From CAIRDP01 sp037138335 (GTDB lineage: Bacteria; Bacteroidota; Bacteroidia; Bacteroidales; FEN-979), in NCBI GenBank assembly GCA_037138335.1, contig JBAXIO010000020.1, positions 7,398 to 71,397 on the forward strand: a stretch of 64,000 nucleotides of DNA, read 5' to 3'. Below are positions 26,242-34,050 of this stretch, one piece after another. Both the position numbers and the translations under genes were made by a program. Under the pieces are notes generated by a model. The model saw only the letters and a program-made list of their open reading frames with translations, had not been told where the DNA came from and did not search any database. The number at the start of each line of letters is the position of its first letter. The stretch's first letter is position 1.

Positions 26242-27114
26242 ATGAAACAGAAAATAATCAATGTTGATCTAAAAGTGAACCTTGACCCGCTGATCAATTT
26301 CACACAGGGTATTTTTCAGAAAAAAGAGATAAAAATCATTACGGAAGAACTCGCAAGGGTCGCGGGATTTTTGTGGGACAGAAGATGGGCCGAGAGGAAT
26401 GCCGGCAATATTTCGGTAAACATCACTTCATTGTTTTCGTTAAAGGACCTGGATAAATTTTCAACTTATCCTTTTCTGCCCCTGCCAAGGGAATATGCAG
26501 GACTTAAACGGCAGCTCCTTCTTATCACCGCAACAGGTTCGAGGATGAGGGATCTTGCCATGGATCCTTTGGAAGAATTATGCCTGGTGTACATCAGTGA
26601 TTCGGCTAAGGCATATCATATCATTGCTCCTGAGCGAATAGAGAAAGAACCCATGCCCACCTCGGAACTTCCCACGCATCTTGCTATTCATGAGATGCTG
26701 TGCAGGACCAATGCCCCGGAGAAAGCACTGGTCCATTCCCATGTAACAGAACTTATAGCCCTGACGCATAACCCGAAATTTCTCTCCGCCGAATCGCTGA
26801 CAGGGATACTATGGAAAATGCATCCCGAAACGGTCATATTTCAGCCCAGGGGATACGGGTTTGTTCCTTACACCATTCCGGGTACCGAAAAAATTGCGAC
26901 GCTGACAGCCCGTTGTTTTGAGAACAACCCTGTAGTGATCTGGGAAAAGCATGGAGCCATGGCTATCGGGAAAACAATTTCGGAAGCCTTTGATGAACTG
27001 GATCTGGCTGCAAAGGCTGCTGGTATATTCCTCAGTTGTGCCCGTAACGGATCGGAGCCCGACGGACTGACCGATGTGGAAATCAGTGAGATCAGGCAAC
27101 ATTACTGTTTGTAA
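26242..27114 (+). CDS. Class II aldolase, rhamnulose-1-phosphate aldolase-like
   Basis: A 290-residue protein resembling RhaD, the zinc enzyme that splits L-rhamnulose 1-phosphate into DHAP and L-lactaldehyde. Similar points are WAERNAGNISVNIT near the N-terminus, LLITATGSRMRDL, MPTSELPTHLAIHE, the metal-binding ALVHSHVTELIALTH and the later VIWEKHGAMAIG. Rhamnose isomerase or kinase genes are absent from the window. The gene sits 6 nt after tadA in a housekeeping cluster, so its substrate may not be rhamnulose phosphate. It converges on the next gene with a 23-nt overlap. Confidence 0.82.
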   Translation: MKQKIINVDLKVNLDPLINFTQGIFQKKEIKIITEELARVAGFLWDRRWAERNAGNISVNITSLFSLKDLDKFSTYPFLPLPREYAGLKRQLLLITATGSRMRDLAMDPLEELCLVYISDSAKAYHIIAPERIEKEPMPTSELPTHLAIHEMLCRTNAPEKALVHSHVTELIALTHNPKFLSAESLTGILWKMHPETVIFQPRGYGFVPYTIPGTEKIATLTARCFENNPVVIWEKHGAMAIGKTISEAFDELDLAAKAAGIFLSCARNGSEPDGLTDVEISEIRQHYCL

Positions 27115-27385
27115 AACCAGGATCCGCATCTCCTTTTTCGTTCGCCACACTGATTTCATTTTTCCTCTTTTTTAACTGCAGGTACTTTTTACCCCCGTAT
27201 GCTGCCCCGATCCCCAGAAGGATGCCCAGACCGCCATCTATAGGGGCACCCGCCGGGCCCTGGTTCCCGCCCATTCCATGTTCTGATGGAGGAGGAGGGG
27301 GCCCCGGATCATCACTTAATGCAGTTTTTGCAACTCCCAGCATTAATATGCATCCAACAACAATCAACTTTACCATTATTTTCAT
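27092..27385 (-). CDS. PID-CTERM small secreted protein
   Basis: A 97-residue protein. From ATG 27385 it has a signal peptide (VKLIVVGCILMLGVAKTALS), then a Pro-rich stretch (DDPGPPPPPSEHGMGG), then APIDGGLGILLGIGAAYGGKKY, the PID-CTERM sorting signal described in Bacteroidota: a PID motif, a hydrophobic stretch and a basic tail. Most PID-CTERM peptides end close after the hydrophobic part, while this one has about 27 further charged residues. It lies just downstream of the T9SS protein at 27396 on the same strand. The sorting machinery and fate of these peptides are poorly known. Confidence 0.8.
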   Translation of the reverse strand: MKIMVKLIVVGCILMLGVAKTALSDDPGPPPPPSEHGMGGNQGPAGAPIDGGLGILLGIGAAYGGKKYLQLKKRKNEISVANEKGDADPGFTNSNVA

Positions 27386-27395
27386 AATATCCTTG

Positions 27396-29855
27396 TTATT
27401 TATAAAAGAATAGCTTCTTTGAAACCGTTGACCGGCCTGTGCCCAGGCGTACGATATAATATGCTGGGGCGAGATTAAGCGAGACCCTGCTGATTCCCGG
27501 TGGGATGAGTTGTTCCAATACCATTCTTCCCTCCATATCATAGATGGAAAGCATCTCACAACCCATGAAATCTTCCAGCCCAGTTATCCTTAAATCTCCT
27601 TTCTCTGAAAACAACCTGATCATTTTCGATGAATCTGGCATGCTGCTACCGGTGGTATTATTGAAATGCAGGAAAAACCTGTCATTCTCACAAGCATGGC
27701 GGCTTATGAAAACATAGGTGTCATCCACCCTGAGGTTGACGTTGTGGTTTTCAAGCCTGTCTTCCAGGTAAGCCCCATCTTCGTTTGAAAAAGTTTCGAT
27801 ACCTGTGAAATGAAATGTCAGGGTATCCGACTTCCCTTTTCTTATTCCAATGGGAATTGTTTTGGACCCTTCAGGGGTAATATCCTGCATAACCGAGTAC
27901 ATCCCTGATTTCAAGACGAAATACAACTGGGGCGCATCAGGAAATCCATAGATTTTGGAAACATTAAACATGGAATCCGGAATTACAGGCGGCCTACTGG
28001 GGATATATAAAACGCTTTCATCCCGATAGGAACCACCGGAGAGAGAGAGCCTCAGACCCATACTGCCATGTAGTTTATATGGCTGCTGTGTGCTATGGGT
28101 CCTCGACGAGGCCGGGATGACAAGAGAAGGGAAAGGTCCGTAAGCTTTGATGAAAAATCCCTGCATTGCCGGAATAATCCCATCAGTAAGTGTCCCTGCA
28201 AGCCCGTTCCAGGTTTTATAATTTCCTGAAGCGGGATCCCAAACCCAAACGGCATTCCTTACATTGGTTTTATCCCAGTTCTGGATGTCGGCAATTAAGG
28301 CTGAAGTGTATGGATTGCCAACGAGATTGTACCCCGGGTAGTTACCTGCAGTGAACGATACCGGCACAGCCAGGTTGGAGTTGGTTACGAACCCTGAAAA
28401 AGCTTTAATTCCATCCGTTGCCGAAGCCACTAGATACCCGGTGCCCTGATGGAACCTGCGGTCGTCACCAGGCTGGAAAAAAGTATTCCAGCTGCCTGAA
28501 TCGGTTTTTGAATTCATCCAGAGAGCAAGAGGTTCATCCCAGCGGTAAAAATCAGTGCTGTGGTCGGGAGGATCGGCCACGAATCCGGGTTGGATGTTTT
28601 GAGCCGAAGCAGGTGAAGAAATTAAATGATAATTAGCATCATTTGAAGTCAGGTACTGTGAAATGAATTTTTCAGCTTTCACTGTTCCGCTGCCGCTTAT
28701 GCAACCATAGTTGATGAAAGAGCCCGGTGCAGCGGAGCTGCTGCCGGCTTTCAGTACCAGCCCATCCCCGGTATCCAGATAAAGGTTACCCTGTAAAGTC
28801 ACAGCCCTGTTTTGGGGTATAATAAAGTTGCAGGGGGTTTGGATGCCCAGGTCCCCTTTTATTGTTAATTCGCCCGTGCCTGCAGTCTTCTCTCCCGAAC
28901 CGCTAAGGATAAGATGCCCGTATGATGCGGGATTCCCAATCTCCTGATCGCCATTGCCCGAGTATTCCACAGTTGAAGCAGGTGAGAAATCGTAGGAATT
29001 ATTGGTAAACCCGATGGCCCCCCAGCTCCCGGAGGTAAAGTTGAGAACCCCGCCGTCATGGACAGTTGTGGTATGACATGCGCTGCCGCTGTTTGTGCAT
29101 ATCACGGAAGCTGCATTCACAGTGCCCCCGCTGTTGATGGTAAAGGAAACAGTGTACGTGGCGGAATTATTGTCGGTGGTGAGGTACAGGATCCCTCCAA
29201 CCGAAAGAATCCCGTTCACCGTGATGGAGCCCCCGTAGCTTGAACCGTTTGAGGCATTGGGTCCGTCGATACAAACATTTCCGGGACTCCCCGAGTTTCC
29301 GGGGCAATTCAGGGTACATCCCGCATTTATTATAAGGTGGAAATTGGATGCTGATTTATTATTGAAGATTGCGGTTCCATTATACCTGAGGTTTACATTC
29401 ATTGCAATAGTGAGGGAAGTCGAAGGATTGAGACCGGTGTTTTTCCGTATCCTTGATGCATCGAAAGAACCGCACCCGCTGATCAGGCAGTTATTGCTTT
29501 CAATATTGAATGAGATCCCGTCGTAAACATTGCCGTTACCAACAATCCCGTTGCAGATGATATTCCCGTAAATATCAACATACCTTTGGCTGCCGCCGGT
29601 ATTCGCATAGAGTTTTCCGCCTGTTTCGACAGTAAGGTTTGTACAGGATTTTGTTCCGCTGCTGGGAATTGTAACAATATGACCGGTTTTCACAATAACA
29701 TTGTCGCTCTGGACCGGGACAGCACCTCCCGCCCAGGTTGTGGTACTGGTCCATGGGCCCGATTGTACAGTTATTATTTCCGCGGCTTCACAATTGACAG
29801 AAGCCCAGGCCAGTAGCAAGCATGCCACTGCTCCTGAAAATATTTTTCCTTTCAT
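27396..29855 (-). CDS. Secreted beta-rich protein with T9SS sorting domain
   Basis: A protein of about 819 residues with a signal peptide (MKGKIFSGAVACLLLAWASVNCEA). The first half is made of repetitive beta-strand turns rich in Gly, Asn, Ser and Thr (for example NIICNGIVGNGNVYDG and GSITVNGILSVGGILYL), typical of parallel beta-helix or G8-like domains; it opens with SGPWTSTTTWAGGAVPVQSDNV as in many such surface proteins. The second half has a FINYGCISGSGTVKAEKF-type region seen in Bacteroidota exported proteins, and the C-terminus (LSIYDMEGRMV to SKKLFFYK) is a type A T9SS sorting domain. ATG at 29861 is also possible. Function unknown; surface exposure is expected. Confidence 0.82.
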   Translation of the reverse strand: MKGKIFSGAVACLLLAWASVNCEAAEIITVQSGPWTSTTTWAGGAVPVQSDNVIVKTGHIVTIPSSGTKSCTNLTVETGGKLYANTGGSQRYVDIYGNIICNGIVGNGNVYDGISFNIESNNCLISGCGSFDASRIRKNTGLNPSTSLTIAMNVNLRYNGTAIFNNKSASNFHLIINAGCTLNCPGNSGSPGNVCIDGPNASNGSSYGGSITVNGILSVGGILYLTTDNNSATYTVSFTINSGGTVNAASVICTNSGSACHTTTVHDGGVLNFTSGSWGAIGFTNNSYDFSPASTVEYSGNGDQEIGNPASYGHLILSGSGEKTAGTGELTIKGDLGIQTPCNFIIPQNRAVTLQGNLYLDTGDGLVLKAGSSSAAPGSFINYGCISGSGTVKAEKFISQYLTSNDANYHLISSPASAQNIQPGFVADPPDHSTDFYRWDEPLALWMNSKTDSGSWNTFFQPGDDRRFHQGTGYLVASATDGIKAFSGFVTNSNLAVPVSFTAGNYPGYNLVGNPYTSALIADIQNWDKTNVRNAVWVWDPASGNYKTWNGLAGTLTDGIIPAMQGFFIKAYGPFPSLVIPASSRTHSTQQPYKLHGSMGLRLSLSGGSYRDESVLYIPSRPPVIPDSMFNVSKIYGFPDAPQLYFVLKSGMYSVMQDITPEGSKTIPIGIRKGKSDTLTFHFTGIETFSNEDGAYLEDRLENHNVNLRVDDTYVFISRHACENDRFFLHFNNTTGSSMPDSSKMIRLFSEKGDLRITGLEDFMGCEMLSIYDMEGRMVLEQLIPPGISRVSLNLAPAYYIVRLGTGRSTVSKKLFFYK

Positions 29856-29919
29856 AAGCATTTTTAAGCTTAATCCGGGAAAGAGGAAAAAGTGATAGGA
29901 TCAAAGAAGAAAAAGCTGC

Positions 29920-31215
29920 CTACTTTTTGCGGACAGGTTTATGGTAATAGATCTTCCCTTTGGATGTTTTTGAATATTTTGAATGTTTAATGGTATGCGG
30001 GGGAGCAGGTGTAGCCCTTTTACCGTTAACATATTTTGCGATAAAAGCATCCGGAATCTCTTTTGAAGTGCGGAGTTCTGTCATCTGCTTTTTAGCTTCA
30101 GCAAGATTGGTAAACGAACCTATGGTATAACGGTGCCAGCCGCCGGAGAATTCTTTTGAAACGGTCTGGCTCAGCTTGAGTTTCTCCCGTACTTGCTCTG
30201 CGCTATAAGTATCTTCTTTAAAAGCGAAAACCTGGACCCTGTAAGAGATGCCTTTGAGCGGAGCGACCATGACATTGGTATCTTCCATGACCTCCTCCTT
30301 AGGTGAGGCTGTGTCGGGCATAAGGACCGGCAGGTTCGGTTTAACAGTGTCATTTGAAGGCTGGGGTGGCGGAAGTTTTGGGTATGAAGCCTGTTGTTTT
30401 GCAGCCTGTTCCTTTTGCTTTTCCGCTGCTATTTCAGCTGCGAGAAGCGGTTGTGGAGGAGGAGGTCCGATCTGTTTCTGGGGAGAGGCAGGGCTCAATT
30501 TATCGCCAGAAGGTTTGTTGAAGTTATACGTAATATTGAAAGCCAAAAGGCTGTATGAATCATACGGAAATCCGCCTACTGTCGCATCAAGCCTGTCGAT
30601 GGCCAGGCTTCTGAGTGTCCATTCGAGCCCAAGGTTCACTTTATCTTTTATGCTGAAATATGCCCCAAGTCCAGCGGGAATTACCAGGTGGGGGTTAATG
30701 GTTTCCCAGCTCCCGTCAGTTGCGATAATTGCATTGGTAGTGATGTCCTTTTTCTTGGTGATCCAATTCACAGCGCCGGCGCCAATGGTCCCATAAACAA
30801 AGAAAAACCGTTTGGGGTTATACCTCAACAGGAGATTGGAAAAGTTAATGGTTGCATTTAGGTTTAATTCAAAAAGGGTGCTTGTGAAGTACTGGTTACA
30901 AGGGCTGCCGTCTTTATACTTAATTTTTTCACCGGCTAACTGGCCCCAGAGAAACTGTCCCCTCAGCATAAAGACATGGCTCAGCTGCCGGTTTAATGAC
31001 AAGGTACCGGCATACCGAATCTCATTGATCGGGCTGGTTGAGGGAAGAAAATTATTTTGCTTGATGTCTCCGAAAAAAATATTTGGCCCCCCGCTGATAC
31101 TAAATGACCAATTATCGATAAACCGCTTACCAAGAGTTCCAACAGTCTGGGATTCCACCCTGGAGCCTAGAAACAGTAAAAAGAGGAGGATTAGGAATGG
31201 AGTTTTTTTACGCAT
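29920..31215 (-). CDS. Outer membrane beta-barrel protein with SPOR domain
   Basis: A 431-residue envelope protein. A signal peptide ends near VESQ; residues about 30-220 look like an 8-stranded OmpA/OmpW-like barrel (FSISGGPNIFFGDIKQN, YVTYNFNK-like ends). A Pro/Gln/Lys-rich linker (about 230-300) follows, then a SPOR domain (YRVQVFAFKEDTYSAEQV, WHRYTIGSFTNLAEAKKQM) that normally binds denuded glycan strands at the septum. The Lys/Tyr/His-rich tail is unusual. The combination suggests a barrel that tethers the outer membrane to septal peptidoglycan; this role is inferred. Confidence 0.75.
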   Translation of the reverse strand: MRKKTPFLILLFLLFLGSRVESQTVGTLGKRFIDNWSFSISGGPNIFFGDIKQNNFLPSTSPINEIRYAGTLSLNRQLSHVFMLRGQFLWGQLAGEKIKYKDGSPCNQYFTSTLFELNLNATINFSNLLLRYNPKRFFFVYGTIGAGAVNWITKKKDITTNAIIATDGSWETINPHLVIPAGLGAYFSIKDKVNLGLEWTLRSLAIDRLDATVGGFPYDSYSLLAFNITYNFNKPSGDKLSPASPQKQIGPPPPQPLLAAEIAAEKQKEQAAKQQASYPKLPPPQPSNDTVKPNLPVLMPDTASPKEEVMEDTNVMVAPLKGISYRVQVFAFKEDTYSAEQVREKLKLSQTVSKEFSGGWHRYTIGSFTNLAEAKKQMTELRTSKEIPDAFIAKYVNGKRATPAPPHTIKHSKYSKTSKGKIYYHKPVRKK

Positions 31216-31307
31216 GGAATATCCGCTGGATTAAGATCTGGCGTAAAGATACTCGCATAAGAAAGGGGAAAAATAGCTGTTTCAAGAACTTTATTAACAG
31301 CCCATTG

Positions 31308-32414
31308 TTACTTCTTCAGCTGCAGGGCCCGGGTAAAATCACTCACCGAGTTTGCATAGTCCCCCGTGGCTTTCAGGACAAAACCACGGTAATAATAACC
31401 GTCGGAGTAATCGGGTTTTAATTGGACTACTGTATTGAAATCCGCAACGGATTTTTTGTAATCAAGCATTTTCAGGTAGACCAGCCCGCGGTTGCATAAG
31501 GCATCGAGACCCTTTGAATTTCTCCTGATAGCGGCAGAGAGGTCCGAGAGAGCTTTTCCATATTTTTCCATAAACGCATAGAGGCAGCCCCTGTTATTGT
31601 ACCCCATGTATGAACGGGTTTCCCCGAGAAGCAGGTTATATGACTTCATAGCTTGGATGTTGTCACCCGAAAGCCGGTACATATAACCCAGGTCCAGAAG
31701 TATAAGGGTGTCTTCAGGTGTCTTCAGGTCGTGCACTTTGACGAGCATATCGATCGATTTCTTGTACCGTCCAAGTTTGTAACTATAAGTCCCGTAATTA
31801 TAATAGGCTTCCAGGAATTTTTCCTCCCTTGTACAAAATCCATACAGGGCATCGATGAGAAGAGTATCGGTGGGTTTGTTAAGAACCTGGTTGGTTCCAA
31901 GAATATAGGAGATAAAAACTCTTTCTTTAGTGAATTCAGCATTGTTCCAGTAATCGGGTTTCATTAATTCCAGGCCCGGAACATTCAATGTAGCGCCACA
32001 GATGCTCAGGATGCTGTCCTTCATATGCAGCTGCATGAACGACAGGGCAATGAAGAAGTTGCACATATTGCGGTTGATATTCGTATCCTGTCTTGCTATT
32101 TTAAAGTCACGGATAGATTCATTGTACATTCCCTGTTTAAGCAGACTTATGCCACGGTAAAAATGAATAGCACTTTTGGCATTGCTTTTAGGGAAGAGGT
32201 CATCCTTGTATTTATCGGCAAGCGTAGAAAAATCTGTTTTATACTCTAAAATGCAGAGCTCCCTTAACGGCGGTATCTGGTCTTTCCCCTGTTTGTCGTT
32301 TGGATTCTGAACGGTCTTAGCCTTTGCTTTGGCAGCAGGCTGTTTCTGGGCACTGCAAAACAGGGGTATTGCAATGATAATCAACAGTGAGATTGTGGCA
32401 ATACGCTTTTTCAT
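31308..32414 (-). CDS. TPR-repeat secreted protein
   Basis: A protein of about 368 residues with a signal peptide (MKKRIATISLLIIIAIPLFCSA). The mature part is a run of tetratricopeptide repeats, for example AKSAIHFYRGISLLKQGMYNESI, FLEAYYNYGTYSYKLGRYKKSI and SKGLDALCNRGLVYLKMLDYKK, ending in GYYYRGFVLKATGDYANSVSDFTRAL. It should act in the periplasm as a protein-binding scaffold. The frame is open to 32450, but the TATATTTG box at 32421-32428 would lie downstream of that start, so the ATG at 32414 is preferred. Confidence 0.82.
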   Translation of the reverse strand: MKKRIATISLLIIIAIPLFCSAQKQPAAKAKAKTVQNPNDKQGKDQIPPLRELCILEYKTDFSTLADKYKDDLFPKSNAKSAIHFYRGISLLKQGMYNESIRDFKIARQDTNINRNMCNFFIALSFMQLHMKDSILSICGATLNVPGLELMKPDYWNNAEFTKERVFISYILGTNQVLNKPTDTLLIDALYGFCTREEKFLEAYYNYGTYSYKLGRYKKSIDMLVKVHDLKTPEDTLILLDLGYMYRLSGDNIQAMKSYNLLLGETRSYMGYNNRGCLYAFMEKYGKALSDLSAAIRRNSKGLDALCNRGLVYLKMLDYKKSVADFNTVVQLKPDYSDGYYYRGFVLKATGDYANSVSDFTRALQLKK

Positions 32415-32420
32415 GGAAGG

Positions 32421-32428
32421 CAAATATA
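32421..32428 (-). promoter_or_regulatory. -7 box directly before the TPR gene
   Basis: The minus strand reads TATATTTG, a full TAnnTTTG match, ending only 6 nt before the ATG at 32414. If it is used, transcription would begin at or next to the start codon, so the mRNA would be almost leaderless. Confidence 0.5.
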
Positions 32429-32515
32429 GCGATTTTGAGAAAAAATACATGGATGCTCCTTTTAAGATATCATCTGATTATTAACAATACTATCAGGGCT
32501 TTAAGTTTGATTGCA

Positions 32516-33877
32516 TTATTTTTCCAGAGGTTCATGAACGGGAGCATAAGGCTTGAGTGAATGTTTCTTTTTACGCGGGAAAAAAACCGGGGTCCATTCC
32601 ATTTCAATATAAGCGGCGGAAATCGGAATGCCGGGTTTGAAGTTCCATCCATTAAAATTTGTCATTGCTGCGCCCGGGAACAGGAGCTGGTAATCGAGGG
32701 TTAATTCAAGTGTGTGTACCGGTGAATAAGTAAATGTAATCTCAGCCTGGTGTAAAAAGCTCTTAGGGACCTTAACGACTTCGATTCTGAAGCTGTCGGG
32801 ATTGAATTCATGGATATACGGATGAGCCAGGCTGAACCAGTGATATGCGGCTTCAACACAGAAATTATGAGTGATATCGAAGGTTGCGACAAAATACAGG
32901 TTGTTAAGTCCGGGGTGAAGGTTCATACGGTAGGCATTGGTAAGGACGCTTCCATTGCCGAATGAACGGGTCATGTTCCCGTAGAGCATGCTGAACCCGT
33001 GCACCATCCATTTGTTTTCTGCCGAATCAGAATAATTATCACCGCTCATGTGCTCAAAGGCAGGCATCAGGTTCAGCCATGGTGTGGCACGGTAGCTTAC
33101 ATATAAAGCCGCATACCAGGCACTCAGCAAACGGCCGTCGTTCACATGCCCGAACTGGTAAAACCCGGCCAGGTTGAAATCCCAGTCATCAAGCGAAAGC
33201 CATCCGCTTCCACCAAGGGTGTTCCGGCCATAGAGCAGTGTCTTGTCATATCCATTATCCTCGGCATTGAAGATATTCGTGAAAGTGAGAGCGAGCTGTT
33301 CGTCGAATAAGCGTTTATAAGCATACAGATATGACATGTACCTGTAACTGTTGACGGAACGGTTTGTACTGAAAATTCCGGCGCCCGGGTCAAATTTATT
33401 CGCTGCAAACCCCAGGTCGGCTATCAGGCTGGTATCGGGATCAAGGTAATGGGCGATGATCGCATTATGGCTTGTGACCAATCCGTTAAAGTCCCGGGCT
33501 GCGAAAAAACGCTGATCGTCGTAACTGATTTCTATCCTTCCGGCCTGGATTGAAAAATATTTCGAAAAATAATACCTGAACCAGGCTTCATAAAAACCAA
33601 AGTTAATTTCACCCGGAGGCCGGATCATAGAAAGGGTCGATCCTTTAGTGTAGGTTACAAATAAAGATGCGTAAGCATTCCATTTTCTATGCACATACTT
33701 AAGGTCCAGTTCCCCGAATCCTGAGAAATTCAAAGTTTTGCTGTTCAGCGAATCCGAAATGGTCCTGTGGAGGTTCATATTTGAAAGCCTTCCGTCAATA
33801 TCGCCCGACAGGATAAACTGGGCACCGGCCGGTTCAACGAAGCATGCCATCCGCATTATAAAAAGCAGAAATAACAT
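32516..33877 (-). CDS. Outer membrane porin-like protein (alginate-export-like barrel)
   Basis: A protein of about 453 residues with a short signal peptide (MLFLLFIMRMACFVEPAGA, then QFILSGDIDG). The mature sequence has alternating hydrophobic strands with many aromatic residues and ends in aromatic-rich strands, as in 16- to 18-stranded porins. Phrases such as RYYFSKYFSIQAGRIEISYDDQR and HVNDGRLLSAWYA resemble the alginate-export porin family; the transported solute is unknown. The frame extends to 33961, but the promoter box at 33930-33937 lies inside that extension, which favours the ATG at 33877. Divergent from the GT117 gene. Confidence 0.7.
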   Translation of the reverse strand: MLFLLFIMRMACFVEPAGAQFILSGDIDGRLSNMNLHRTISDSLNSKTLNFSGFGELDLKYVHRKWNAYASLFVTYTKGSTLSMIRPPGEINFGFYEAWFRYYFSKYFSIQAGRIEISYDDQRFFAARDFNGLVTSHNAIIAHYLDPDTSLIADLGFAANKFDPGAGIFSTNRSVNSYRYMSYLYAYKRLFDEQLALTFTNIFNAEDNGYDKTLLYGRNTLGGSGWLSLDDWDFNLAGFYQFGHVNDGRLLSAWYAALYVSYRATPWLNLMPAFEHMSGDNYSDSAENKWMVHGFSMLYGNMTRSFGNGSVLTNAYRMNLHPGLNNLYFVATFDITHNFCVEAAYHWFSLAHPYIHEFNPDSFRIEVVKVPKSFLHQAEITFTYSPVHTLELTLDYQLLFPGAAMTNFNGWNFKPGIPISAAYIEMEWTPVFFPRKKKHSLKPYAPVHEPLEK

Positions 33878-33929
33878 TTTCAGGGGAAAGTACTTTTTGG
33901 GCACCGGAAGGGAAATAATGCTGATGGGG

Positions 33930-33937
33930 CAAAAATA
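33930..33937 (-). promoter_or_regulatory. -7 promoter box for the porin-like gene
   Basis: The minus strand reads TATTTTTG (TAnnTTTG). It is 53 nt before the chosen ATG and downstream of the other possible starts, so it helps to decide the start. No good -33 TTG was seen. Confidence 0.55.
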
Positions 33938-34002
33938 AGGTATTTGGTATAAAGTCCTCATTAATATTGTGTTTTAATATCCTGCCGTCAACTCTCTTTT
34001 TG

Positions 34003-34010
34003 TACTTTTG
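34003..34010 (+). promoter_or_regulatory. -7 promoter box for the GT117 gene
   Basis: TACTTTTG matches TAnnTTTG and lies 40 nt before the ATG at 34051. With the minus-strand box at 33930 it forms a divergent promoter pair. Confidence 0.6.
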
Positions 34011-34050
34011 CCCGGTAATTTCAACAATTCATTAAAACACCAGGTTATTT

